NCBI RefSeq assembly: GCF_000025265.1 | Contig: NC_013739.1 | Location: 4,140,001 to 4,204,000 of the forward strand | Reading direction: 5' to 3' | DNA length: 64,000 nucleotides | Source: Conexibacter woesei DSM 14684 | GTDB taxonomy: Bacteria; Actinomycetota; Thermoleophilia; Solirubrobacterales; Solirubrobacteraceae | In this document: positions 26,338 to 34,309 of the stretch, in pieces | Position numbering within the stretch: the first letter of the stretch is position 1 | How the letters are laid out: every line of letters starts with the position of its first letter | Made by a program: the position numbers and the translations under genes | Notes under the pieces: model-generated | Told to the model about the DNA's origin: nothing | Database searches by the model: none | Seen by the model: only the letters and a program-made list of their open reading frames with translations

Positions 26338-26907
26338 TCAGACCGCCTGTCTGGTCCGGCGGCCCGCGGCGGAGTCGTCGATCAGCTGCGCGAGGCGGCG
26401 CGCACGCGTCTCCTCGCGCTTGGCGCTGGTGACCCACCAGATCGCCCGGCGGCGGTAGCCCGGCGGCTGGGAGCCGAAGAACTCCCACGCCGCCTCCGCT
26501 GCCTCGAACTGCGCCTGCGCCGCGGCGTCCAGCTCGCGTGGCGGGCTCTCGTTCGGGCCCTGTGCGGTGCGCTCGGGCGTGCGCGCCGCGAACGCCGCCT
26601 CGCCGGCGGGGCGCATCAGCCCCGCCGCGCGCAGCTCCTCGACGAACGCGACGTTGACCGCGCTCCAGTGGCTGCGCGGTCTGCGCGGCGTGAAGCGGAT
26701 CGTGCGCCGTCTGTCGTCGACGCGGCGGCCGATCGAGTCGATCCAGCCGAAGCAGAGCGCCTCGCCGACCGCCTCTCTCCACGTCATCCCCGGCATCCCG
26801 CTGCCCTTCTTCCAGAAGCCGACGATCAGCTCGGTCTCGCTGTCGTGGTGCTCCTCCAGCCAGGCGCGCCACGCCGCCGGGGAATCGAAGTAGATCGGCT
26901 CGCTCAT
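26338..26907 (-). CDS. YdeI/OmpD-associated family protein
   Basis: A 189-residue cytosolic protein. Family segments are AWRAWLEEHHDSETELIVGFWKK (in part), MTWREAVGEALCFGWIDSIGRR and IRFTPRRPRSHWSAVN. The C-terminal helix region contains WEFFGSQPPGYRRRAIWWV, also typical. Function is poorly defined; the family has been linked to polymyxin and peptide resistance in enterobacteria. It ends five bases from the convergent sulfotransferase stop. Confidence 0.85.
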   Translation of the reverse strand: MSEPIYFDSPAAWRAWLEEHHDSETELIVGFWKKGSGMPGMTWREAVGEALCFGWIDSIGRRVDDRRRTIRFTPRRPRSHWSAVNVAFVEELRAAGLMRPAGEAAFAARTPERTAQGPNESPPRELDAAAQAQFEAAEAAWEFFGSQPPGYRRRAIWWVTSAKREETRARRLAQLIDDSAAGRRTRQAV

Positions 26908-26917
26908 CCGCGCGATC

Positions 26918-27928
26918 CTAGCCGCGCGGGCTGCTCCACCCGGGCACGTCCAGCTCGCTCCAGGTCGGCGTCGCGAAGCGCTCGCCGTCGTAGAGGCCGG
27001 ACTTCAGCAGCAGGTCCAGGCGCGGCGGCGAGGCGAAGCCGCCGAGCCAGATGCGCCCCTGCTCCTCGGTCGGGCCGCCACCGTGCTCGACGCCGCAGGG
27101 GGCCAGCAGCACGTCATGGCGGTGCAGGCGCACGAGCTGGCCTTCCAGCTCGAAGTCGGCGTGATCGCCGTCCCAGCAGACGACGCACTCGTCAGAGACC
27201 GGATGCGTGTGGCGCTGCCCCGGTCCCCCCGGGTCGATCGGCCCGAAGTTGAAGCCAGAGCTGCGCGGACCGTGGCCGGGCCACAGCACGAGCAGCATCG
27301 AGACGCCGAGGCTGTCGATCGCGGCACCGCGGAAGATGTTGAAGAGCGCGCCGCGCGTGCGGATCGTCTCGACGCCGAGGTTCCATGCGCGCACGTCCTC
27401 CTCGCCCTCGCGCAGCCGCAGCTCGACCGCCGTCGAGAGCGAGCCGGGGTTCGCCGCGCGGCGCGCGCGTTCGATCACCTCGAAGCGCATCGCGCCCGCG
27501 GCGCGATCGTAGAAGCCAGCCGGCTCGTAGAGGTGGAACGGCGGCGGCGTCAGCTGCGTCACGAGCACGAAGTCGCGCTCGCTTCCCGGCGCGTTGCGCG
27601 TCGCGTGCGCGACGCCCTGCGGCCAGAAGGCGAGGTCGCCCGCCGCCATCGCGACCCAGCGGTCGTGCAGCCAGACCTCGCCGCGCCCGTGTAGGCAGAC
27701 CGCCGCCTCCTCGCCCGTCGCGTACGTGTAGCGGTCGCTCTCCTCGCCCGGCCGATGGGTGACGACATGCACGCTCTCGGTCTGGAAGCCGTTGCCGGGC
27801 CACGCGATCAGCCGCGTCGCGAGCCCGTGAAGCGGAATCTCGATGCCCTCGTTGAGGTTGCCGACGCCGCCGCGGCGGCGAATCTCGTCGTGCGTTCGGT
27901 TGCGTGGGTCGGGCATCGTCGCTTTCAT
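26918..27928 (-). CDS. Bicupin protein, putative dioxygenase-like
   Basis: A 336-residue protein with two cupin barrels. The first (about 55-130) reads THRPGEESDRYTYATGEE and HGRGEVWL. The second (about 225-310) has the textbook motif HTHPVSDECVVCWDGDHADF followed by GVEHGGGPTEE, with three His plus Glu for a metal. The arrangement recalls ring-cleaving bicupins such as gentisate or homogentisate-type enzymes, but I cannot assign one. Start: ATG 27928 touches GGAGG, whereas ATG 27916 has it 12 bases away, so either may be used. It is in the same direction as the YdeI gene (10 bp apart). Confidence 0.75.
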   Translation of the reverse strand: MKATMPDPRNRTHDEIRRRGGVGNLNEGIEIPLHGLATRLIAWPGNGFQTESVHVVTHRPGEESDRYTYATGEEAAVCLHGRGEVWLHDRWVAMAAGDLAFWPQGVAHATRNAPGSERDFVLVTQLTPPPFHLYEPAGFYDRAAGAMRFEVIERARRAANPGSLSTAVELRLREGEEDVRAWNLGVETIRTRGALFNIFRGAAIDSLGVSMLLVLWPGHGPRSSGFNFGPIDPGGPGQRHTHPVSDECVVCWDGDHADFELEGQLVRLHRHDVLLAPCGVEHGGGPTEEQGRIWLGGFASPPRLDLLLKSGLYDGERFATPTWSELDVPGWSSPRG

Positions 27929-28066
27929 CCTCCAGGGGCGGCTGCCCCCGGTCATCGGCACGGCCGCGAGCGGCTTGACAGCGTGTCGAGGAAGCGCCCG
28001 CACGATCGCAAGAAACCGTTTGACTGGTAACCGTCGCCCCGTTTGTCGGGATGCCGGGCCAGGCTG

Positions 28067-29179
28067 CTAGCGCGCGATGCCGCGGACGTGCGCCATCACG
28101 CCGTCCGCCAGCTCGTCCTCGGGGCCCCACAGCCACAGCCGCTCGCGACCGCGGCCGAAACGCCAGCCGGCGTCGTCGTCGATCGTCAGCTGCAGCAGCA
28201 GGCGCCAGCGCTGCGCGACGCCGTCGAGCCCTCTGGCGTCCGGGTGCGCCGACGGCGCGCCATAGCCGACGTCGATGCCCCGCGCCGCCAGCTCGCACGC
28301 GAGCTGCATGTCGCCGCGCGTCTCCTCCGGATAGCCGAGCAGACGATGGCTCGCGTGCAGCTCGGCGCCGTCGTCCCACAAAGTGACGCCCTGCAGCTCT
28401 GCCAGCTCACGACGCACCTGCTCCCACGCCCCCTGCTCGGCGTCGTCGAGCCCGAGCGCCTGCACGGGCGCGGTCCAGACGCGCGGGATCGTCAGCTCCG
28501 AGGTGATCTCCACCGCACGGGCCGCCTCCGGGCGCCCGGCGCCGATCGGGTCGGGCGTGACGGGCGGGATCCGCTCCTCCTCGACGTACAGCACGCGGCT
28601 GCTCTCGCGGTCCATCGGGCTCGACCCCGACGGCGTCTGCTCCAGCGCCGAGAAGATCAGCAGCAGGCCGTCGGGCGGGAGCGCCTCGTCGATCCCCGCC
28701 GCGGCCGCTTCGGCGAGGTCGATCTGGCCGACGAACGTCAGCGGCGCGGCGTCCCAGTTCGGCCACACCGCGCTCATCGGCAGGTCGGGCGCGCCGCCGA
28801 GGCGCGAGCGGCCGGCGACCTCGGCAGGATCGGCCGGGACCAGCCGCACCGCCCGGCGCGAGAGCGCGCAGACGGCCTCGACGTGGCGGATCAGACCGGC
28901 GTCGGCGGCGAGCCGCATCAGGTCCTCGCTCGCGACCGGTGTCGCGACGGAGCGGCCGGGCTGCGGCCTGCGCATCACGTCGTCGCGCGCCGCCTGCTCC
29001 GCGTCGGCTTCGGGGACGTCCGCGAGGTCGGGAACGGGGTCCGGCGCGGGGTCGTCGGGCATCGCGTCACGCGCGGCCTTCGCCGCGCGCTCGAACGGGA
29101 TCACGACGGCGTCGACCTGTCTCGCCCCGTGCGAGAGGCCTTTGCCGAGCATCGACTTGAAGAACCCGCGGCGGTCCAC
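28067..29179 (-). CDS. DUF1963 (YwqG-like) protein
   Basis: A 370-residue protein with the DUF1963 core from about 125 onward: SRLGGAPDLPMSAVWPNW, PLTFVGQIDLAE, LLLIFSALE and HRLLGYPEETRGDMQLACE, then LLLQLTIDDDAGWRFG. The start is taken as GTG 29179, giving the N-terminus DRRGFFKSMLGKG, after which come acidic low-complexity residues. Twin Arg followed by FFK resembles a Tat motif, but no hydrophobic stretch follows. The biochemical role of DUF1963 is unknown. Confidence 0.78.
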   Translation of the reverse strand: MDRRGFFKSMLGKGLSHGARQVDAVVIPFERAAKAARDAMPDDPAPDPVPDLADVPEADAEQAARDDVMRRPQPGRSVATPVASEDLMRLAADAGLIRHVEAVCALSRRAVRLVPADPAEVAGRSRLGGAPDLPMSAVWPNWDAAPLTFVGQIDLAEAAAAGIDEALPPDGLLLIFSALEQTPSGSSPMDRESSRVLYVEEERIPPVTPDPIGAGRPEAARAVEITSELTIPRVWTAPVQALGLDDAEQGAWEQVRRELAELQGVTLWDDGAELHASHRLLGYPEETRGDMQLACELAARGIDVGYGAPSAHPDARGLDGVAQRWRLLLQLTIDDDAGWRFGRGRERLWLWGPEDELADGVMAHVRGIAR

Positions 29180-29249
29180 GTCCCGCAGCGTAGAGGGTCG
29201 GCCGCGCGCGATGCTCGGCGACCGTGGGCGCGCGCCGCTCCGGCGGCGC

Positions 29250-29534
29250 CTATTCGCAGGCGATGCCGTCGCCGTCGGCGTCAAGGCGGTGGCGATCGCT
29301 GCCGACGACGCGGAACGGCCCGCTCACGTAGTAGGGCCCGTTGCCGCTGCCGCCGGCGCAGTCGTAGTCGCTGACCCCGGGGCGCAGGCAGCGCCCGCGG
29401 TAGTTGGGATCGCACTTCCGCTTCGAGGTAGAGGCGGCAGGCGCATCGCCGCGATCCTTGGCGGCGAGCGCGGGGACGGCGGGCAGGGCGGCGAGGCTCG
29501 CGGTCGCGAGCCCCGCGAGGAGCAGCTTGCGCAT
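29250..29534 (-). CDS. Small secreted Excalibur-type protein
   Basis: A 94-residue exported protein. The signal peptide is MRKLLLAGLATASLAAL, cut near ALAA. The mature part has four Cys and ends with DADGDGIACE, the Excalibur calcium-binding signature (DxDxDGxxCE); CDPNYRGRCL and DYDCAGGSGNGP precede it. Length and Cys pattern resemble small exported proteins of soil actinobacteria. Role unknown; calcium binding is inferred from the motif. Confidence 0.82.
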   Translation of the reverse strand: MRKLLLAGLATASLAALPAVPALAAKDRGDAPAASTSKRKCDPNYRGRCLRPGVSDYDCAGGSGNGPYYVSGPFRVVGSDRHRLDADGDGIACE

Positions 29535-29614
29535 GGGACCTTCCTGGTCTGAGCGGGAAACCATCGTGGCTCCCGAGGGGGCGAGAATCCTACACGCCCG
29601 GACCAGCCTATGCG

Positions 29615-30538
29615 CTATTTTCCAGTGCTCCGTGTTCTGAGCCAGTCATCGACGGTGTCGTACGCCGGGCGCGGCACGCCGCTCGACGACGTCAGGCCGG
29701 CATCGAACGTGCCGCCGCCGTACCAGCAGTAGATGTACAGCCGCGCGATCCGCGGGCTGCTCGTCGCGAGTCTGAGCATCTGCTTCGTCGCTCTCACCTG
29801 CCGGCTGGCCGAGGGCGGGAACGACCTGCCATCCGAGTAGAGCCCGCCGACCTCGGTCATCCAGATCGTGCCCGGCACCGTCGCGAGCATCGTTCTCGTG
29901 CCGATCGTGCGGAAGCGGTTCGCGTCGCTGTAGGGATGCAGCCCCCACAGCCGCGGCGTCGGCTTGCCCGCGTACTTCATGAACTGCTGCAGGTAGCGGC
30001 GCATCTCGGTGTAGTCGGTGTCGAGCACCTCTGCCGCGATCACCGTGCACGAGCGGCATGCGCGCTGGAGCGTGCGGTAGAACGTCGCCGCCGCCTTCGG
30101 GTCGCGGCAGGTCGGCTCCGAGCAGGTGTTGGCCTCGTCCCAGGGAGAGTAGGTCCGCACCCAGGGGTACCGCTTGACGAACGCCTTGACGCCCTTCGCG
30201 TACGCCGCCGCGGACGGCAGCGTTCTCATCTTCCCGCGGTTGCCCGAGTGCGCGAACGAGACGAGCACGTCGTAGCCGGCCGCGCGCGCGGTTCTGAGGA
30301 ACGCGTCGGCCGCCGTGCGCTGGGCGCCGGCGCTCAGCGCCGTGTCCCAGCCGGCGACGTAGCGCGCCCGCTTCAGTCTCAGCGCCGTGAACTGCGGGTC
30401 GGAGAACATCGCCGGGTCCTCCTCCCCCATGCCGACCGACAGCGAGGCGGCGCCGGCGGCGGAGGGCAGCGCCAGCAGCAGCGCGAGCGCGACCAGCAGC
30501 AGGCGCAGTCGGGGTCGGATGGGCGCGGTGCCAGGCAC
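29615..30538 (-). CDS. Secreted clan GH-A-like glycoside hydrolase
   Basis: About 307 residues with a hydrophobic signal segment (LLLVALALLLALPSAAGA). The TIM-barrel has VRTYSPWDEANTCSEP, with Glu as likely acid/base, and IWMTEVGGL with the likely nucleophile Glu, as in GH5/GH39-like enzymes. LWGLHPYSDANRF matches the substrate-binding His/Tyr strand. The GTG at 30538 is preferred because it places the signal peptide at the N-terminus; an ATG at 30589 would add 17 residues. The glycan target is not evident. AGA codons are frequent. Confidence 0.72.
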   Translation of the reverse strand: MPGTAPIRPRLRLLLVALALLLALPSAAGAASLSVGMGEEDPAMFSDPQFTALRLKRARYVAGWDTALSAGAQRTAADAFLRTARAAGYDVLVSFAHSGNRGKMRTLPSAAAYAKGVKAFVKRYPWVRTYSPWDEANTCSEPTCRDPKAAATFYRTLQRACRSCTVIAAEVLDTDYTEMRRYLQQFMKYAGKPTPRLWGLHPYSDANRFRTIGTRTMLATVPGTIWMTEVGGLYSDGRSFPPSASRQVRATKQMLRLATSSPRIARLYIYCWYGGGTFDAGLTSSSGVPRPAYDTVDDWLRTRSTGK

Positions 30539-30615
30539 GGTCGCCGAAGCGTACTGCCGCGTGCGGCGGCCCCAGGCGCGCGCTCGCACGCGCGCCCGCC
30601 CTACGACGCGCGCGA

Positions 30616-31383
30616 TCAGGAGAGCGTCCAGCCGCCGTCGATCAGCACGGGCGTGCCGTGGATGAACGAGGCCGCGTCGCTGGCGAGGTAGAGCGCGAGC
30701 TCCGCGATCTCCTCCGGCTGCGCCCAGCGGCCGGCGGGCGTGCCGGCGATCTGCGCGTCGACGTGCGCGTTCGCCTCAGAGGGGACGCGCAGCGACGCCG
30801 TCATCTCGGTCGCGACGGCGCCGGGGCAGATCGCGTTGACGCGCACGCCCGAGCGGCCGTAGTCGAACGCGAGCTGGCGGGTCAGGCCGAGCACGCCGTG
30901 CTTGGAGGCCGTGTAGGCGGCGCCACCGCCGCCGGCGACGAACGAGGAGATCGAGGCGGTGTTGACGATCGCGCCGCCGCCGCGCTCGGCCATGTGCGGT
31001 GCGATGCGACGCGCGAGCAGGAACGGACCGGTCAGGTTGACGGCCAGCACCTGCTGCCACTGCTCGACCGAGGTCTCGTGCGCGGGCGCGTAGCCGTCGA
31101 GCACGCCGGCGTTGGAGCAGAGCACGTCGATCCCGCCCGCGCGCTCGATCGCCGTGTCGACCGCGGCGTCGACCGCGGCCGCGTCGGTGACGTCGACCGC
31201 CAGCGCGAACGACCCGCTCGCGCCCGTCTCGGCGGGCAGCTCCGCGATCGTCCGCTCCGCCGCGTCGCCGCGCACGTCGAGCGCGACGACGCGCGCGCCC
31301 TCGCGCTGGAACGCCACCGCCATCGCGCGTCCCATGCCGGAGCCGGCGCCCGTGACGACCGCCGTCTTGCCCTCGAATCGCAT
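30616..31383 (-). CDS. Short-chain dehydrogenase/reductase
   Basis: A 255-residue classical SDR. The cofactor loop is VVTGAGSGMGRAMA, followed by ALDVRGD (Asp favouring NAD), CSNAGVL, and the catalytic Ser-Tyr-Lys in NTASISSF and AAYTASKHG. ICPGAVATEM is the usual loop. Two adjacent ATGs occur; 31383 has GGAG six bases away, 31386 three. It diverges from the XRE-cupin regulator across 131 bp containing palindromes, so it is a probable target of that regulator. Confidence 0.92.
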   Translation of the reverse strand: MRFEGKTAVVTGAGSGMGRAMAVAFQREGARVVALDVRGDAAERTIAELPAETGASGSFALAVDVTDAAAVDAAVDTAIERAGGIDVLCSNAGVLDGYAPAHETSVEQWQQVLAVNLTGPFLLARRIAPHMAERGGGAIVNTASISSFVAGGGGAAYTASKHGVLGLTRQLAFDYGRSGVRVNAICPGAVATEMTASLRVPSEANAHVDAQIAGTPAGRWAQPEEIAELALYLASDAASFIHGTPVLIDGGWTLS

Positions 31384-31401
31384 CATGCTCTCCTCTGTCC
31401 G

Positions 31402-31418
31402 GGGTAGGGTCTTACCCT
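31402..31418. promoter_or_regulatory. Palindrome in SDR/regulator intergenic region
   Basis: GGGTAGGGTCTTACCCT contains AGGGT-CTT-ACCCT, perfectly symmetrical, 19 bases upstream of the SDR start. It is a candidate operator for the divergent XRE-cupin regulator. Confidence 0.35.
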
Positions 31419-31435
31419 CGCATTTCGTCCAGCGG

Positions 31436-31500
31436 CATTGTACACTTGCGTGCGACACCGCCGGGAAATCTCGCCGAGCGTCTATTTCAGTTGCACAAGC
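31436..31500. promoter_or_regulatory. Partial copies of the TTGCAC operator motif
   Basis: TTGTACACTTGCGTGC at 31438 matches 10 of 16 bases of the palindrome at 43548-43563, including its first 11 at nine positions. TTGCACAAGC at 31491-31500 equals the reverse complement of that palindrome's right half exactly. Both lie upstream of the regulator start at 31515. Confidence 0.35.
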
Positions 31501-31514
31501 CCAGGGGGTCCGCC

Positions 31515-32276
31515 ATGTCACCGCCACGCAAGACCGAGGACGGCCCTCTTGCCGACGTCACGCAGGTCGCGCTGAAGGACGTCGGCGCGCGACTGCGGCG
31601 TGACCGCGAGGCGCGCGGCGTCGGCGTGCGCGAGCTGGCGCGCCGCATCGGCGTCTCCCCCAGCCTCATCTCCGCGATCGAGCTGGGCAAGGCGAACCCG
31701 TCGATCGGCACGCTCTACCAGATCGTCGACGAGCTGAACCTGTCGGTCGACGAGCTGATGCTTGAGGGCGCGACCGGCCCGGACACCGTCGTGCGCCGCG
31801 CGGGCGGGAGCGGTGCGGCCGGCGGCGGACCCGGCGCGGGCGGCTCGCCCGCCGACCACCTCACGCGCGCCGCGGAGCTGATCGACGCGCCGCTCGGCGG
31901 CGAGCCGGACGACCCCGTCCAGCGCCTGGAGACGCGCGCGTCGGTCCACCTGCCCGGCGTCACCTGGGAGCGGCTGACCGCGCGCGACGACGCCGCCGTC
32001 GACTTCCTCTACGTCACCTACGAGGTCGGCGCCGAGTCGTGCGCGGAGGACAACCTGATGCGCCACGGCGGCTACGAGTACGGCCTGATCCTGGAAGGCC
32101 GGCTCGGCATCCGCATCCGCTTCAGGACCTACGAGCTCGGCCCCGGCGACTCGATCTCGTTCGACTCGATGGAGCCGCACCGCTTCTGGACCGTCGGCGA
32201 CGAGCCGAGCCGCTCCGTCTGGCTCGTCGTCCGCCGCCGCAACGACCCGCGGATGGACGCGCGCGCGTTCGAGTAG
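31515..32276 (+). CDS. XRE-family regulator with C-terminal cupin
   Basis: A 253-residue one-component regulator. The HTH (about 22-80) contains VGARLRRDREARGVGVREL and IGVSPSLISAIELGKANPS. A Gly-rich linker follows, then a cupin (about 165-245) with HGGYEYGLILEGRLGI and GDSISFDSMEPHRF as ligand-binding barrel. The family (PuuR/SutR-like) typically senses small metabolites. The ATG at 31515 fits the start of the HTH and AGGGGG upstream. It diverges from an SDR and is convergent with the E1-beta gene ending the large catabolic operon, of which it is the best local candidate regulator. Confidence 0.9.
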   Translation: MSPPRKTEDGPLADVTQVALKDVGARLRRDREARGVGVRELARRIGVSPSLISAIELGKANPSIGTLYQIVDELNLSVDELMLEGATGPDTVVRRAGGSGAAGGGPGAGGSPADHLTRAAELIDAPLGGEPDDPVQRLETRASVHLPGVTWERLTARDDAAVDFLYVTYEVGAESCAEDNLMRHGGYEYGLILEGRLGIRIRFRTYELGPGDSISFDSMEPHRFWTVGDEPSRSVWLVVRRRNDPRMDARAFE

Positions 32277-32278
32277 AA

Positions 32279-32327
32279 GATGTGGCGTCGTCTATGGGTC
32301 CATACGACCCATCGACGACGCCACATC
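32279..32327. terminator. Long bidirectional terminator hairpin
   Basis: GATGTGGCGTCGTC and GACGACGCCACATC (14 bp) enclose ATGGGT/ACCCAT (6 bp) around a small loop, giving a 20-pair stem exactly between the convergent regulator and E1-beta genes. Confidence 0.85.
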
Positions 32328-32328
32328 C

Positions 32329-33339
32329 CTAGCCCGCCAGCAGCTCCCGCACCGCCGCGGCGATCTTGAGCGCGTCGGGGAGCACCTCGGCTTCGAGGCC
32401 GGGGCTGTACGGGACGGGGCTCGACAGCGCGCCGAGGCGGCGGATCGGGCCCTCGACGTCGTAGCGCAGGCGCTCGTCGAGGCGGGCCGCGATCTCGGCG
32501 CCGGGGCCGAAGTCGGTGACCGCCTCGTGGACGATCAGCGCGCGGCCGGTGCGCAGGACGCTGTCGGCGACGGTGTCGAGGTCGAGCGGGACGAGCGTGC
32601 GCAGGTCGATCAGCTCGACGCCGACGCCGCCGAGCAGCTCGGGGTCCTCGCAGGCGCGCCGCACCTCGTCGACCATCCGCCCCCACGCCACGACGGTCAG
32701 CTCATCGCCCGCGCGCACGACGCGCGCGCGGCCGGGCGGGAGCGGCGCGCGCGTGTCGAAGTCCTCGGCGCGGCGGTTGTAGAGGCGGCGGTTCTCCACC
32801 ACCACGACCGGGCCGTCGTCGCGGACGGCGGCGCGCAGCAGGTCGTAGGCGTCGCGCGCGTCGGAGGGCAGGAAGACCTTCAGCCCCGGGATGTGCGCCA
32901 GCAACGCCTCCAGGCTCTGCGAGTGCTGCGCGCCGCTTGAGCGCCCGCCGCCCGTCTGCGTGCGGAAGACGATCGGCATCGTGACGCCGCCGCCGGTCAT
33001 GTACGGCAGCTTCGCGGCCTGGTTGACGATCGGGTCGAGGCAGACGGTGAGGAAGTCCATGTACATGATCTCCGTCACCGGCCGCAGCCCCGCCATCGCC
33101 GCGCCGACCGCGGCGCCGAGCACGCCCGCCTCGGCGATCGGCGTGTCGAGCACACGGTCGGGACCGAAGCGCTCGTGCAGCCCGCGCGTCGCGCCGTACG
33201 CGCCGCCGGCCGCACCCACGTCGACCCCCATCACGACGACCGTCTCGTCCGCCGCCAGCTCGTCCGCCAGCGCGCGCGAGACAGCCTCGACGTAGCGCGG
33301 GGGCTTGGCGGGGGCGGTCGTAGGCTCAGGCGTAGACAT
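32329..33339 (-). CDS. 2-oxoacid dehydrogenase E1 component, beta subunit
   Basis: A 336-residue transketolase-like subunit (pyrimidine and C-terminal domains). Signatures: VDVGAAGGAYGATRGLHERF, DTPIAEAGVLGAAVGAAMAG, EIMYMDFLTVCLDPIVNQAAK, and the C-terminal IDLRTLVPLDLDTV. It forms the thiamine-diphosphate E1 heterotetramer with the alpha subunit, whose coding region overlaps its start by 14 bp. No E2 or E3 gene is adjacent, so the acyl transfer partner is encoded elsewhere. It could act on acetoin, pyruvate or branched-chain 2-oxoacids. Confidence 0.9.
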   Translation of the reverse strand: MSTPEPTTAPAKPPRYVEAVSRALADELAADETVVVMGVDVGAAGGAYGATRGLHERFGPDRVLDTPIAEAGVLGAAVGAAMAGLRPVTEIMYMDFLTVCLDPIVNQAAKLPYMTGGGVTMPIVFRTQTGGGRSSGAQHSQSLEALLAHIPGLKVFLPSDARDAYDLLRAAVRDDGPVVVVENRRLYNRRAEDFDTRAPLPPGRARVVRAGDELTVVAWGRMVDEVRRACEDPELLGGVGVELIDLRTLVPLDLDTVADSVLRTGRALIVHEAVTDFGPGAEIAARLDERLRYDVEGPIRRLGALSSPVPYSPGLEAEVLPDALKIAAAVRELLAG

Positions 33340-34309
33340 GGTGCAGTGCGGTCGCGGGCTCGGGGGAAGGGGCCGCGAGGGCGTCGGCGACGGCGCGATC
33401 CATCTCCTGCTCGGCGGCGGCGCGCAGGGCGTCGACCTCCTCGGCGCGGCCCTCCGAAGCAAGCACGCGGCGGGCGACCTGCAGCGGGTCGCGCTCCAGC
33501 CACGCCGCCGTCTCCGCCTCGTCGCGGTACGCGGCGGGATCGCCCTCGTAGTGGCCGTGGTGCCGGTACGTCATCGCCTCCAGCAGGCGCGGCCCGCCGC
33601 CCGCGCGACACGCCTCGATCGCGCCGCCGGCCGCGGCGCGGACGGCGACGGCGTCGTTGCCGTCGACCCGCTCGGCGGCCGCGAGGCCGTAGCCGAGCGC
33701 GCGCTCCAGCAGCGGCGCGCCGCGCCACATCGCCTCGCTGTCGGTGAACTCGGCGAAGCGGTTGTTCTCGATCACGAACACGACCGGCGCCTCCCACAGC
33801 ACCGCGAGCGTCAGCGCCTCGTGGAAGGCGCCGCTGTGGACGGTCCCCTCGCCCGCGAACGCGACGGCGACCGCGCCGGTCCCGCGGATGCGAGCGGCCA
33901 GCGCCGCACCGACCGCGATCGGGATGCCGGCGCCGACGATGCCGTTCGCGCCGAGCACGCCGAGCGCGGTGTCGGCGATGTGCATCGAGCCGCCCTTGCC
34001 GCCGCACGTCCCGCTCGCGCGGCCGAACAGCTCCGCCATCATCGCGCCGGCGTCCGCTCCCTTCGCGAGGCAGTGGCCGTGACCGCGGTGCGTGGTGGTG
34101 ATCATGTCGCGCCGCTCCAGCGACCCGCAGACGCCGGCGGCGACCGCCTCCTGGCCGATCGAGACGTGCACGAAGCCGGGGATGCGGCCGTCCTTGAACG
34201 CGCGCGAGACGCGCTCCTCGAACGCGCGGATCCGCGCCATCGTACGCACGTCGCCGAGCAGGACGTCCGGGTCGAGCGGCGGGGCGGCGGCCGGGCGCGC
34301 GCCGCTCAC
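33326..34309 (-). CDS. 2-oxoacid dehydrogenase E1 component, alpha subunit
   Basis: A 327-residue ThDP-binding subunit. GFVHVSIGQEAVAAGVCG, TTHRGHGHCLAKGAD and GKGGSMHI are family blocks. The diphosphate/Mg motif appears as AFAGEGTVHSGAFHEALTLA followed by VVFVIENNRF. Sequence flavour is close to acetoin dehydrogenase AcoA. It starts at GTG 34309, overlapping the acyl-CoA synthetase stop (GTGA), and ends inside the E1-beta start. Both overlaps indicate one transcript with tight coupling. Confidence 0.9.
   Translation of the reverse strand: MSGARPAAAPPLDPDVLLGDVRTMARIRAFEERVSRAFKDGRIPGFVHVSIGQEAVAAGVCGSLERRDMITTTHRGHGHCLAKGADAGAMMAELFGRASGTCGGKGGSMHIADTALGVLGANGIVGAGIPIAVGAALAARIRGTGAVAVAFAGEGTVHSGAFHEALTLAVLWEAPVVFVIENNRFAEFTDSEAMWRGAPLLERALGYGLAAAERVDGNDAVAVRAAAGGAIEACRAGGGPRLLEAMTYRHHGHYEGDPAAYRDEAETAAWLERDPLQVARRVLASEGRAEEVDALRAAAEQEMDRAVADALAAPSPEPATALHHVYA

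Noticed and set aside
28067-29179. A Tat signal peptide on the DUF1963 protein
   Set aside because: DRRGFFK resembles the motif, but no hydrophobic segment follows it; the next residues are polar and acidic.
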